Part shown: piece after piece, positions 17,728 through 25,940 of the stretch
Numbering within the stretch: position 1 is the first letter of the stretch
Layout of the letters: each line of letters starts with the position of its first letter
Source of the DNA: Antarctobacter aquimaris
GTDB lineage: Bacteria; Pseudomonadota; Alphaproteobacteria; Rhodobacterales; Rhodobacteraceae
Length of the DNA: 64,000 bases
Assembly: GCF_900184945.1 (NCBI RefSeq)
Contig: NZ_FXYF01000002.1
Location: forward strand, 124,001-188,000
Direction: 5' to 3'
The notes under the pieces: generated by a model
The model's database searches: none
Seen by the model: only the letters and a program-made list of their open reading frames with translations
Told to the model about the DNA's origin: nothing
Translations under genes and position numbers: made by a program

Positions 17728-17745
17728 CTTTGCAGAATCGCAAAG
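17728..17745. promoter_or_regulatory. Candidate operator shared with the mmsA promoter
   Basis: CTTTGCAGAATCGCAAAG is an inverted repeat (CTTTGC-N6-GCAAAG) 90-106 bases before the acyl-CoA dehydrogenase ATG. It matches the element at 11641-11658 in 16 of 18 positions. Confidence 0.6.
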
Positions 17746-17833
17746 CCGGATTGCACCACGCCCACTTGCGCCGCGCCCCCCTTCGCGCGACAATCTGAAC
17801 AAGCGTTCATTTCACCCCGGGGGGAGGTCGACC

Positions 17834-18973
17834 ATGGATTTCGCGCTTTCAGAGGAACAGACCGCCATTTTCGACATGGCCCACGCCTTCGGGCAAGAGC
17901 GCATCGCGCCCCACGCCCGCACCTGGGAGGCGCAGGGCACCATCCCCAAGGATCTCTGGCCCGAGATCGCGCAACTGGGCTTTGGCGGCCTGTATGTCAG
18001 CGAAGAGTCCGGCGGCTCCGGCCTGTCGCGGCTCGACGCGACGCTGGTGTTCGAGGCGCTCAGCATGGCCTGCCCCTCGGTCGCGGCCTTCCTGTCGATC
18101 CACAACATGTGCGCCCGGATGATCGACAGCTTTGCCAGCGCGGAGTTCAAGGCCCGCGTCCTGCCCAGGGCGCTGACCATGGAAACGGTGCTGTCCTACT
18201 GCCTGACCGAACCGGGCTCCGGCTCGGATGCCGCGGCGCTCAAGACCCGCGCGGAAAAGACCAACGAAGGCTACCGCCTGACGGGGACCAAGGCCTTCAT
18301 CTCCGGTGGTGGCTACTCGGATGCCTACGTGGTCATGGTCCGCACCGGCGGCGACGGGCCCAAGGGCATCTCGACCGTCTACGTCGAGGACGGCGCGCCG
18401 GGGCTGTCCTTTGGCGGGCTCGAGGACAAGATGGGCTGGAAATCGCAGCCCACCCGGCAGGTGCAGTTCGACGATTGCCTCGTGCCGCATGACAACCTGA
18501 TCGGCGAGGAGGGGCGCGGCTTCAGCTACGCCATGGCCGGGCTGGACGGCGGGCGGCTGAACATCTCGGCCTGCTCGCTGGGCGCAGCGCAGACCGCGCT
18601 GACCCTGACGCTGCAATACATGTCCGAACGCCAGGCCTTCGGCAAACCGATCGACCAGTTCCAGGCGCTGCAATTCCGCCTCGCCGACATGGAGATCGAA
18701 TTGCAGGCCGCCCGGACCTTCCTGCGCCAGGCGGCGTGGAAGCTCGACACCGGCGCGCCGGACGCGACCAAGTTCTGCGCCATGGCCAAGAAGTTCGTGA
18801 CCGAGGCCGGCAGCCAGGTCGTCGACCAATGCCTGCAACTGCACGGCGGCTACGGCTACCTCGCCGACTACGGCATCGAGAAACTGGTCCGCGACCTGCG
18901 GGTACACCAGATCCTCGAAGGCACCAACGAGATCATGCGCCTGATCACCGCGCGCCATCTCCTCGCGCGGTGA
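17834..18973 (+). CDS. Acyl-CoA dehydrogenase, probable isobutyryl-CoA dehydrogenase
   Basis: FAD enzyme of 379 residues in the acyl-CoA dehydrogenase family. Signatures include CLTEPGSGSDAAALKTRA, FISGGGYSDAYVVMVRTG, and the C-terminal QLHGGYGYLADYGIEKLVRD. The catalytic base is Glu362 in QILEGTNEIMR. Position next to a 3-hydroxyisobutyryl-CoA hydrolase and a 3-hydroxyisobutyrate dehydrogenase points to isobutyryl-CoA to methacrylyl-CoA in valine breakdown. ATG 17834 has a strong GGGGAGG. It shares an upstream motif with mmsA and is separated by 69 bases from the next gene, which hold a double hairpin. Confidence 0.88.
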   Translation: MDFALSEEQTAIFDMAHAFGQERIAPHARTWEAQGTIPKDLWPEIAQLGFGGLYVSEESGGSGLSRLDATLVFEALSMACPSVAAFLSIHNMCARMIDSFASAEFKARVLPRALTMETVLSYCLTEPGSGSDAAALKTRAEKTNEGYRLTGTKAFISGGGYSDAYVVMVRTGGDGPKGISTVYVEDGAPGLSFGGLEDKMGWKSQPTRQVQFDDCLVPHDNLIGEEGRGFSYAMAGLDGGRLNISACSLGAAQTALTLTLQYMSERQAFGKPIDQFQALQFRLADMEIELQAARTFLRQAAWKLDTGAPDATKFCAMAKKFVTEAGSQVVDQCLQLHGGYGYLADYGIEKLVRDLRVHQILEGTNEIMRLITARHLLAR

Positions 18974-19019
18974 GCAAATTTCACCCCTGAAATTTGCAAA
19001 TTCCGCCCCCGGAATTTGC
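18974..19019. repeat. Double palindrome (GCAAATT family), copy 1
   Basis: Two back-to-back hairpins share two bases: GCAAATTTC-N6-GAAATTTGC (18974-18997) and GCAAATTCCG-N4-CGGAATTTGC (18996-19019), both perfect. The same two-hairpin unit with other loop sequences occurs at 56994-57039. It starts on the base after the acyl-CoA dehydrogenase stop codon. Confidence 0.8.
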
Positions 19020-19042
19020 GCCCAGCCCGACCGGACCCGCCC

Positions 19043-20953
19043 ATGCCCGACATCCAGATCCGCACCGAAGGCCACGCCGGCCGCATCACCCTGACCCGCC
19101 CCAAGGCGCTGAACGCGCTGACCTGGGAGATGTGCCTGGCCACCGAAGCGGCGCTCGACGCCTGGCGCGCCGATGACCGGGTCAGGCTGATCCTCCTGGA
19201 CGCCGAGGGCGACCGCGCCTTCTGCGCCGGCGGCGACATCGCCGAGATGTACCGCACCGGCACCGCCGGCGATTTCGACTACGGCCGCGCCTTCTGGCGC
19301 GACGAGTACCGCATGAACGCCAAGCTGGCGGAATTCCCCAAGCCCATTGTCAGCTTCCTGCACGGCTTTGTCATGGGTGGCGGGGTCGGCCTGGGGGGCC
19401 ATTGCTCGCACCGCATCGTGGGCGGGTCGACGCAGATCTCCATGCCCGAATGCAGCATCGGCTTTGTCCCCGACGTGGGCGGCAGCTACAGCCTCGCCCG
19501 CGCGCCCGGGCGGCTGGGCGAATACCTCGGGTTGACCGCCACCCGCATGGGGCCCGGCGACGCGATCCACGCCGGTTTCGCCGACCGCTTTTACCCCGAG
19601 GCGGACTGGCCCGCGCTGAAACAGGCGCTGATCGACACCGGCGACATTGCCGCGCTCGGCGACGCCCCTGCGCCACCGGACAGCCCGCTGGCCGCGCAGC
19701 AGCCCGAGATCGACGCGCTGTTTGCCGGTGAGGGCCTCGGCGACGTGCTCAACCTTCTGCGCGCCAGCGACAGCGCCATCGCCGCCAGCGCGCTCAAGGC
19801 CATGGCGCGCAACGCCCCCCTGTCGATGGCCGTCACGCTGGAGATGATCCACCGCCTGCGCGGCCCCTCGCTCACCATTCGCAAGGCGCTGGAACTGGAA
19901 TACCGCGTCTCGCACCGGATCATGCAACATGGGGACTTCCTCGAAGGCATCCGGGCGGCCATCATCGACAAGGACAGATCGCCAAAGTGGCGCCACGCGC
20001 TCGACGCCGTCCCCGCCGTGGACGTCTCGAGGATGCTGCTGCCGCTCGGCGCCGACACGCTCGACTTCAAGGAGAGAACCATGCAGATCGGTTTCATCGG
20101 ACTGGGCAACATGGGCGCGCCCATGGCCGCCAACCTTGCCCGCGCGGGCCACAGCGTCAAAGGCTTCGACACCGCCGGCACCACGGCCGAGGGCGTGACC
20201 CCCGTCCCCTCCGCCGCCGAAGCGGCCGAAGGCGCCGACGTGGTCATCACCATGCTGCCCAACGGCGAGATCCTGCGCCGGGTCGCCGCCGAGGTGCTGA
20301 CCGCCATGGACAAGGGCGCCGTGCTGCTCGACTGCTCGACCGTCGATGTCGCCTCGGCCCGCGCCGTGGCGCAGCAGGCCGAGGACCACGGCCTCCAGGC
20401 GCTCGACGCGCCGGTGTCCGGCGGCGTCGGCGGTGCTGCGGCCGGCACGCTGACCTTCATGGTGGGCGGCCCCGACGCGGCCTTTGCCAAGGCCAAGCCG
20501 CTGTTCGAGATCATGGGCCAGAAGGCCGTGCACTGCGGCCCCGCCGGCAACGGCCAGGCCGCCAAGATCTGCAACAACATGATCCTCGGCGTCACCATGA
20601 TCGCCACCTGCGAGGCCTTCGCCCTGGCCGACAAGCTGGGCCTGTCGCGCGAGGCGATGTTCGACGTGGTCTCGACCTCCTCGGGCTACTCCTGGTCGAT
20701 GAACGCCTATTGCCCCGCCCCCGGCGTCGGGCCCAAGTCCCCCGCCGACAACGATTACAAGCCCGGCTTCGCCGCCGAACTCATGCTCAAGGACCTGCGC
20801 CTGTCGCAGCAGGCCGCGACCGAGGCCGACGCCGACACGCCGATGGGACAGGCCGCCCTGGACCTCTACCGCCGCTTTGTCGAGGACGAGGATGGCAAGG
20901 GGCGCGACTTTTCTGCCATGCTGCCGCGCTTCGAAAAACGCGGCCGGGGCTGA
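19043..20953 (+). CDS. Fused 3-hydroxyisobutyryl-CoA hydrolase / 3-hydroxyisobutyrate dehydrogenase
   Basis: One uninterrupted frame of 636 residues holds two valine-pathway enzymes that are normally separate. Residues 1-346 are an enoyl-CoA hydratase-fold 3-hydroxyisobutyryl-CoA hydrolase: AFCAGGDIAEMYRTG, FVMGGGVGLGGHCSHRIVG and MPECSIGFVPDVGGSYSLAR. Residues 347-636 are a complete 3-hydroxyisobutyrate dehydrogenase: GFIGLGNMGAPMAANLARAG (NAD site), DAPVSGGVGGAAAG and the catalytic lysine in NGQAAKICNNMILGV. At the junction (GADTLDFKERTMQIGFIGLG) the nucleotides TTCAAGGAGAGAACCATG look like a normal TTC-TAA stop and AGGAG ribosome site that lost one T. The product may be a bifunctional chain, with extra dehydrogenase from the internal ATG. 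A single-base assembly error is the main alternative. Confidence 0.85.
   Translation: MPDIQIRTEGHAGRITLTRPKALNALTWEMCLATEAALDAWRADDRVRLILLDAEGDRAFCAGGDIAEMYRTGTAGDFDYGRAFWRDEYRMNAKLAEFPKPIVSFLHGFVMGGGVGLGGHCSHRIVGGSTQISMPECSIGFVPDVGGSYSLARAPGRLGEYLGLTATRMGPGDAIHAGFADRFYPEADWPALKQALIDTGDIAALGDAPAPPDSPLAAQQPEIDALFAGEGLGDVLNLLRASDSAIAASALKAMARNAPLSMAVTLEMIHRLRGPSLTIRKALELEYRVSHRIMQHGDFLEGIRAAIIDKDRSPKWRHALDAVPAVDVSRMLLPLGADTLDFKERTMQIGFIGLGNMGAPMAANLARAGHSVKGFDTAGTTAEGVTPVPSAAEAAEGADVVITMLPNGEILRRVAAEVLTAMDKGAVLLDCSTVDVASARAVAQQAEDHGLQALDAPVSGGVGGAAAGTLTFMVGGPDAAFAKAKPLFEIMGQKAVHCGPAGNGQAAKICNNMILGVTMIATCEAFALADKLGLSREAMFDVVSTSSGYSWSMNAYCPAPGVGPKSPADNDYKPGFAAELMLKDLRLSQQAATEADADTPMGQAALDLYRRFVEDEDGKGRDFSAMLPRFEKRGRG
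20081..20953 (+). CDS. mmsB: 3-hydroxyisobutyrate dehydrogenase (internal start within the fusion)
   Basis: An ATG inside the long frame, seven bases after AAGGAGAG, would start a full-length 290-residue 3-hydroxyisobutyrate dehydrogenase. This enzyme oxidises 3-hydroxyisobutyrate to methylmalonate semialdehyde with NAD, feeding MmsA. The N-terminal glycine-rich loop IGFIGLGNMG and the length match stand-alone homologues. The well-formed ribosome site suggests that free MmsB is made whether or not the upstream hydrolase terminates separately. Confidence 0.75.
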   Translation: MQIGFIGLGNMGAPMAANLARAGHSVKGFDTAGTTAEGVTPVPSAAEAAEGADVVITMLPNGEILRRVAAEVLTAMDKGAVLLDCSTVDVASARAVAQQAEDHGLQALDAPVSGGVGGAAAGTLTFMVGGPDAAFAKAKPLFEIMGQKAVHCGPAGNGQAAKICNNMILGVTMIATCEAFALADKLGLSREAMFDVVSTSSGYSWSMNAYCPAPGVGPKSPADNDYKPGFAAELMLKDLRLSQQAATEADADTPMGQAALDLYRRFVEDEDGKGRDFSAMLPRFEKRGRG

Positions 20954-20957
20954 CCCG

Positions 20958-21617
20958 GTGACCGACTGGACCGGCGACGCCAGCCTGCCCGCGCTCGCCC
21001 CGGCGACGCGGGCGCGGCTGCGCACCCTGCACCCGATGCAGGTGCCCAAGGGCACATCGCTGTTCCACCCGGGCGACGCGGTGCAGGGGTTCGTCGTGGT
21101 GCTCGACGGCCGGGTCGATGTCTTCCTCACCGGCCCCACCGGGCGCGACATCCTGCTCTACGCGGTCGAACCGGGGCAAAGCTGCGTGCAGTCCACCCTC
21201 GGCCTGCTGGGCGGCGAGGATTATTCGGGCGAGGCGATCACCCGCAGCGACTCGCGCCTGGTGCTGATCCCGCGCGACCTGTTCCTGGGGCTGATGGACA
21301 GCGACGCGGGGTTTCGCGCCTTTGTCTTCCAGGCCTTCGCCACCCGGATGCAGTCCATGATGCACCTGCTGGAACGGGTCGCCTTTACTCGGGTCGAGGC
21401 GCGGCTGGCACAATGCCTGCTGGAGCGCGCCACCGAGGGCCGGGTCGAGGCGACGCACGCCGAACTCGCCGTGATGATCGGCTCGGCGCGCGAGGTCGTG
21501 TCGCGCCGGCTGGACGCGCTGGCGCGGCGCGGATTGGTGCGGCTGGAGCGCGGCACCGTCCTGCTCTGCGACGAGGCGACGCTGCGCAGCCTCGCCGAAA
21601 GCGACGGCGCTATGTGA
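20958..21617 (+). CDS. Crp/Fnr-family regulator
   Basis: Regulator of 219 residues with an N-terminal cyclic-nucleotide-binding-type beta barrel (about 15-125: GTSLFHPGDAVQGFVVVLDG) and a C-terminal Crp-type winged helix (ATHAELAVMIGSAREVVSRR, then LDALARRGLVRLERG). The Fnr-type N-terminal iron-sulfur cysteines are absent. A GTG at 20958 four bases after the upstream stop is used; it is close-coupled to the dehydrogenase gene. A perfect GTGAC-CAT-GTCAC repeat sits at its own 3' end, before the DUF2892 gene, suggesting it controls that neighbour. The effector is unknown. Confidence 0.85.
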   Translation: MTDWTGDASLPALAPATRARLRTLHPMQVPKGTSLFHPGDAVQGFVVVLDGRVDVFLTGPTGRDILLYAVEPGQSCVQSTLGLLGGEDYSGEAITRSDSRLVLIPRDLFLGLMDSDAGFRAFVFQAFATRMQSMMHLLERVAFTRVEARLAQCLLERATEGRVEATHAELAVMIGSAREVVSRRLDALARRGLVRLERGTVLLCDEATLRSLAESDGAM

Positions 21618-21626
21618 CCATGTCAC
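21614..21626. promoter_or_regulatory. Perfect inverted repeat GTGAC-N3-GTCAC
   Basis: A 5-bp perfect inverted repeat around CAT overlaps the stop codon of the Crp/Fnr gene and lies 63-75 bases upstream of the DUF2892 start. The arms resemble half-sites of Crp-family operators, although the spacing is shorter than in E. coli CRP sites. It is a candidate target of the neighbouring regulator. Confidence 0.35.
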
Positions 21627-21688
21627 CGACAGCGGGCAGGGACTCGCGTTAACCTTCTGTCACACCGAATCAACCGGAGGGTTACACC

Positions 21689-21895
21689 ATGATTTCCAAG
21701 AACGTCGGCTCCACCGACCGCCTGATCCGCGGCCTCGTCGGCATCGTCGCGCTGATCCTCTTCTTCACCGTCCTGACCGGCGTGCTGAAATGGATCGCGC
21801 TGATCGTCGGCATCATGATGCTGGCCACCGCCGCACTGGGCACCTGCCCGCCCTACGCCCTGCTCGGCATCAACACCTGCAAGATGAAGCGCTGA
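21689..21895 (+). CDS. DUF2892 (YgaP-like) membrane protein
   Basis: Protein of 68 residues with two membrane helices. The family start KNVGSTDRLIRGLVGIVALI is followed by LKWIALIVGIMMLATAALG and the cysteine-bearing CPPYALLGINTC. In YgaP this unit is the membrane anchor of a rhodanese, but here it is alone. The two cysteines flanking PPYALLGINT are conserved in the family. ATG 21689 has GGAGG 8 bases before it. Adjacent to a Crp/Fnr regulator and closed by a strong terminator. Confidence 0.88.
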   Translation: MISKNVGSTDRLIRGLVGIVALILFFTVLTGVLKWIALIVGIMMLATAALGTCPPYALLGINTCKMKR

Positions 21896-21906
21896 CAGCG
21901 CCCACC

Positions 21907-21930
21907 GAAAGGCCCCCGCGGGGGCCTTTC
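21907..21930. terminator. Hairpin terminator between convergent genes
   Basis: Perfect 10-bp stem GAAAGGCCCC / GGGGCCTTTC with loop CGCG lies between DUF2892 and the converging patatin gene. Symmetric A/T flanks suit termination in both directions. Confidence 0.75.
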
Positions 21931-21935
21931 GCCCC

Positions 21936-22826
21936 TCACGCGGTGATCAGCGCGGCGATCCGCCCCGCCGCCGCCTGCGCGATGCGCGCGCCCTCGTCGA
22001 TGGCCTCCGCCGCGCGGAACAGTTCCATCACCGACAGTTCCAACAGGTCCGCCTCCAGCATCACGTCCGCCGGGTCCACCGCCTCGCGCGCCTTGCGCAG
22101 GAACTCGGTCAGGATGTCGATCGACACCGACACCACCTCCATGTAGGCCGGCACCGCCTCGCGCCGCCCCTCCGGCAGCATCGCCCGCAGCGGCTCGGGC
22201 AGACCGGCGCGCCAGTCCTCGACCCCGAACCGCTGCCAGACATCCTGCGGCGGCTGCCCCTCCCACAGCTTGCGCCCGTGCTTGGCGTTGGGATTGACCG
22301 CGATGGTCCGGCGCGCCCCCAGGGCGCGCACCGCCGAGGTCGGCACCGGGTTGATCAGCCCCCCGTCCAGCAGCCAGCGGCCGTCCAGCCGCTGCGGTGC
22401 AAAGACCCCGGGAATCGAGATCGAGGCGCGCACCGCCGGGATCAGCGGCCCTTCCCGCAGCCAGACCTCGCGCCCCGTCGCCATGTCGGTCGCCACCACG
22501 AGCAGGGGTTTCGGCAAATCCTCGATCCGCTCGGGCAGGCCCAGTTCCTGCAAGACGCGCGTCACCGCCGCCCCGGCGATCAGCCCGCCGCGGTCCATCC
22601 TCGGATCGAGGTAGTGCAGCAGCCGCGCCTGCGTCAGCCCCCGCGCCCAGGTCTCCAGCCCGTCCAGCTTGCCCGCCGCCCAGGCGGCGCCGACCAGCGC
22701 CCCCATGGAACAGCCGGCGACACAGTCCGGCACGGCGCCCTGCGCGGCGAGGCTTCGCAGCACGCCGATATGGCACCAGCCGCGCGCACCGCCCGATCCC
22801 AGCGCGATCCCCAGAGTCGCCGTCAT
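21936..22826 (-). CDS. Patatin-like phospholipase (RssA-type)
   Basis: Serine hydrolase of 296 residues. The oxyanion loop GSGGARGWCHIGVLR, the nucleophile elbow VAGCSMGALVGAAWA (Gly-Cys-Ser-Met-Gly) and the catalytic aspartate motif DGGLINPVPTSAVRALGA give the Ser-Asp dyad of patatins. There is no signal peptide, so it acts in the cytosol or at the inner face of the membrane, most likely as a lysophospholipase or acyl hydrolase. It is preceded by an unusual cluster of GTAC palindromes (22878-22927), probably its control region. Confidence 0.9.
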   Translation of the reverse strand: MTATLGIALGSGGARGWCHIGVLRSLAAQGAVPDCVAGCSMGALVGAAWAAGKLDGLETWARGLTQARLLHYLDPRMDRGGLIAGAAVTRVLQELGLPERIEDLPKPLLVVATDMATGREVWLREGPLIPAVRASISIPGVFAPQRLDGRWLLDGGLINPVPTSAVRALGARRTIAVNPNAKHGRKLWEGQPPQDVWQRFGVEDWRAGLPEPLRAMLPEGRREAVPAYMEVVSVSIDILTEFLRKAREAVDPADVMLEADLLELSVMELFRAAEAIDEGARIAQAAAGRIAALITA

Positions 22827-22877
22827 GCCCTCTCCCCGACGCGCCTTCGCCGCGCCTCGGCACCCCTGCGCGGCAAC

Positions 22878-22927
22878 TTGTACAAAACGACAGAAAAGGC
22901 GTACAGGACGTACCTTTTGTACAAAAC
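22878..22927. promoter_or_regulatory. Cluster of GTAC palindromes between patatin gene and uvrA
   Basis: The 11-mer TTGTACAAAAC occurs twice in direct orientation (22878-22888 and 22917-22927), the second inside the perfect palindrome TTTTGTACAAAA (22915-22926). Two further GTAC cores lie between them (GGCGTACAGGACGTACC). The block is 52-101 bases upstream of the patatin start and directly after uvrA, and looks like a multi-site operator. Confidence 0.5.
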
Positions 22928-22934
22928 CCGCGCG

Positions 22935-25793
22935 CTACTCGGCCGCCACCTTTCGCGCCTGCAACATCGGCTTGAGATACCGCCCGGTGTGCGACCGCTC
23001 GATCTCGGCCACCTGCTCCGGCGTGCCCTCGGCCACGATCTCGCCGCCGCCGTCACCGCCCTCGGGGCCGATGTCGATCAGCCAGTCGGCGGTCTTGATG
23101 ACGTCCAGGTTGTGCTCGATCACCACCACCGTGTTGCCCTGCTCCACCAGTTCGTGCAGCACTTCCAACAGCTTGCGCACGTCCTCGAAATGCAGGCCGG
23201 TGGTCGGCTCGTCGAGGATGTAGAGCGTGCGGCCGGTCGACCGCCGGGCCAGTTCCTTGGACAGCTTGACGCGCTGTGCCTCACCGCCCGACAGGGTCGT
23301 CGCCTGCTGGCCCACCTTGATGTAGCTCAGGCCCACGCGCATCAGCGCATCCATCTTTTCACGGATCGCCGGCACCGCCTTGAAGAACTCCTGCGCGTCC
23401 TCAACCGTCATGTCAAGAACGTCCGCTATGCTCTTGCCCTTGAACAGTATTTCCAGGGTCTCGCGGTTGTAGCGCTTGCCCTTGCAGGTCTCGCAGGTGA
23501 CGTAGACATCGGGCAGGAAGTGCATCTCGATCTTGATGACACCGTCGCCCTGGCAGGCCTCGCAGCGCCCGCCCTTGACGTTGAAGCTGAAGCGCCCCGG
23601 CTTGTAGCCGCGCGCCTTGGCCTCGGGCAGACCGGCAAACCAGTCCCGGATCGGGGTAAAGGCGCCGGTATAGGTCGCCGGGTTCGACCGCGGCGTGCGG
23701 CCGATCGGGCGCTGGTCGATGTCGATCACCTTGTCGAGGTGTTCGAACCCCTTGATCGTCTCGCAGGGCGCAGGTGTCTCGCGCGCGCCATTCAGCGCCA
23801 TGGCGGCGTTCTTGTACAGCGTTTCGATGGTCAGCGTGGACTTGCCACCGCCCGAAACGCCCGTCACGCAGACGAACTTGCCCAAGGGGAAATCGGCGGT
23901 CACGTCCTTGAGGTTGTTGCCCGTCGCCTTGACCACGCGCAGCTTTTTCTTGCTGCCCTTGCGGCGCTCTGACGGCACGGGGATTTCGCGCGTGCCCGAC
24001 AGGTATTGTCCGGTCAGGCTGGCCGGATCGGCGGCGACCTCCTCCGGCGTGCCCTGGGCCACCACCTGGCCGCCGTGCACCCCCGCACCGGGCCCGATGT
24101 CAAAGACGTAATCGGCCTCGCGGATCGCCTCTTCGTCGTGTTCGACCACCAGCACGGTGTTGCCCTGGTCGCGCAGGTTCTTGAGCGTCTCCAGCAGGCG
24201 CGAGTTGTCGCGCTGGTGCAGCCCGATCGAAGGTTCGTCCAGCACGTAGAGCACGCCCGTCAGGCCGGACCCGATCTGCGAGGCCAGCCGAATACGCTGA
24301 CTCTCGCCGCCGGAAAGCGTTCCGGCAGAACGACTTAGCGTGAGATATTCAAGTCCCACGTTATTCAGGAACCCCAGCCGCTCGCGGATTTCCTTGAGGA
24401 TGGCGCGGGCGATCTCGTTCTTCTGCTTGGACAGCTGGGCGGGCACCGTCTCGCACCAGTCGAAGGCCTGCTTGATCGACATCTGGACCACCTGGCCCAC
24501 GTGCAGACCGGCGATGCGCACCGCCAGCGCCTCGGGCTTGAGCCGGTAGCCGCCGCAGGCACCGCAGGGGCGGTTGTTCTGGTAACGCTCGAACTCCTCG
24601 CGGATCCAGCTGCTGTCCGTCTCGCGGTAGCGCCGTTCCATGTTGGGGATCACCCCCTCGAAAACGCGGCTGACCTGGTAGATGCGGCCGCCCTCGTCAT
24701 AACGGAACTGGATTTCCTCGTCGCCGGAGCCATGCAGGAACACCTGCTGCACATGCGCCGGCAGGTCCTTCCAGCGGGCCTTCTTGTCGAACTCGTAATG
24801 CTTGGCGATGGCCTCGATGGTTTGCAGGAAATATGGGCTCTTGCCCTTGCGCCAGGGCGCCAGCGCGCCGTCGCTGATCTTCAGCGTCTGGTCCGGCACC
24901 ACCAGCCGTTCGTCAAAGAACAGCTCGACCCCCAGGCCATCGCACTCCGGGCAGGCACCGAAGGGCGCGTTGAACGAGAACAGCCGCGGCTCGATCTCGG
25001 AAATGGTGAAGCCGCTGACCGGGCAGGCGAATTTCTCGGAGAAGGTGATCCGCTCGGGCTCTCCCTCGCTCGGTGCAGTCTCCAGCACGGCGATGCCGTC
25101 GGCCAGGTCCAGCGCGGTGCGGAAGGAATCCGCCAGCCGCGTCTCCATCCCTTCGCGCACGACGATGCGGTCCACCACCACGTCGATGTCGTGGCGAAAT
25201 TTCTTGTCCAGCGTCGGCGGGCTGTCCAATTCGTGGAACTCGCCGTTGACCTTGACCCGCTGGAACCCCTGCTTACGCAGTTCCAGGAATTCCTTGCGGT
25301 ACTCGCCCTTGCGGTCGCGCACGATGGGGGCCAGCAGGTAAGCGCGCGTGCCCTCCTCCATCGTCATGACGCGGTCGACCATGTCCTGCACTTGCTGCGC
25401 CTCGATCGGCAGGCCGGTGGCGGGCGAATAGGGCGTGCCGACGCGGGCAAACAGCAGCCGCATGTAGTCGTAGATCTCGGTCACGGTGCCGACGGTCGAA
25501 CGGGGGTTCTTGGACGTCGTCTTCTGCTCGATGGAAATGGCCGGCGACAACCCGCTGATGTGGTCGACGTCAGGCTTCTCCATCATGTTCAGGAACTGCC
25601 GCGCATAGGCGCTGAGCGACTCGACGTAGCGGCGCTGTCCCTCGGCATAGATCGTGTCAAAGGCGAGGCTGGACTTGCCCGACCCCGACAGCCCGGTGAT
25701 GACAACCAGTTGATCGCGCGGGATATCCACGTCGATGTTCTTGAGGTTGTGCTCGCGCGCGCCGCGGACTTCGATACTTTTCAACTCTGGCAT
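22935..25793 (-). CDS. uvrA: Excinuclease ABC subunit A
   Basis: DNA damage sensor of nucleotide excision repair, 952 residues. Two ABC ATPase modules are evident: Walker [21 protein letters not shown] near residue 35 and [19 protein letters not shown] in the second half. Signature loops are [20 protein letters not shown] and [19 protein letters not shown]. Zinc-finger cysteines are present ([19 protein letters not shown] and [10 protein letters not shown]). Length and ends are normal for the family. A GAAC-N7-GAAC LexA box lies 63-77 bases upstream, so it is very probably SOS-induced. Confidence 0.97.
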   Translation of the reverse strand: MPELKSIEVRGAREHNLKNIDVDIPRDQLVVITGLSGSGKSSLAFDTIYAEGQRRYVESLSAYARQFLNMMEKPDVDHISGLSPAISIEQKTTSKNPRSTVGTVTEIYDYMRLLFARVGTPYSPATGLPIEAQQVQDMVDRVMTMEEGTRAYLLAPIVRDRKGEYRKEFLELRKQGFQRVKVNGEFHELDSPPTLDKKFRHDIDVVVDRIVVREGMETRLADSFRTALDLADGIAVLETAPSEGEPERITFSEKFACPVSGFTISEIEPRLFSFNAPFGACPECDGLGVELFFDERLVVPDQTLKISDGALAPWRKGKSPYFLQTIEAIAKHYEFDKKARWKDLPAHVQQVFLHGSGDEEIQFRYDEGGRIYQVSRVFEGVIPNMERRYRETDSSWIREEFERYQNNRPCGACGGYRLKPEALAVRIAGLHVGQVVQMSIKQAFDWCETVPAQLSKQKNEIARAILKEIRERLGFLNNVGLEYLTLSRSAGTLSGGESQRIRLASQIGSGLTGVLYVLDEPSIGLHQRDNSRLLETLKNLRDQGNTVLVVEHDEEAIREADYVFDIGPGAGVHGGQVVAQGTPEEVAADPASLTGQYLSGTREIPVPSERRKGSKKKLRVVKATGNNLKDVTADFPLGKFVCVTGVSGGGKSTLTIETLYKNAAMALNGARETPAPCETIKGFEHLDKVIDIDQRPIGRTPRSNPATYTGAFTPIRDWFAGLPEAKARGYKPGRFSFNVKGGRCEACQGDGVIKIEMHFLPDVYVTCETCKGKRYNRETLEILFKGKSIADVLDMTVEDAQEFFKAVPAIREKMDALMRVGLSYIKVGQQATTLSGGEAQRVKLSKELARRSTGRTLYILDEPTTGLHFEDVRKLLEVLHELVEQGNTVVVIEHNLDVIKTADWLIDIGPEGGDGGGEIVAEGTPEQVAEIERSHTGRYLKPMLQARKVAAE

Positions 25794-25855
25794 GCTGACC
25801 TCTTTGTCAGCGGTTAGACATAGGGGATTGTCGCCCTATCGCCAATGGTAAACTT

Positions 25856-25870
25856 GAACATACCGCGAAC
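25856..25870 (-). promoter_or_regulatory. LexA (SOS) box of uvrA
   Basis: GAACATACCGCGAAC fits the alphaproteobacterial LexA consensus GAAC-N7-GAAC exactly (GTTC-N7-GTTC on the uvrA strand). It is centred about 70 bases before the uvrA start codon. Confidence 0.8.
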
Positions 25871-25875
25871 ATCCA

Positions 25876-25912
25876 CAGAAAAAGAAAAGGGCGTGGAAAA
25901 CCCCACGCCCTT
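25876..25912 (-). terminator. Terminator of the VPLPA-CTERM gene upstream of uvrA
   Basis: Read on the minus strand, stem AAGGGCGTGG / CCACGCCCTT with a 6-base loop is followed by a T-rich tract (TTTTCTTTTTC). It ends the VPLPA-CTERM transcript a few bases before the uvrA control region. Confidence 0.85.
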
Positions 25913-25940
25913 GTCTGCGATCCGTTGCTTGTCCGGCGCG

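Noticed and set aside
17849-21151. A 1100-codon minus-strand frame across the valine genes
   Set aside because: No conserved domain, fully antisense to supported genes, and its composition is typical of GC shadow frames.
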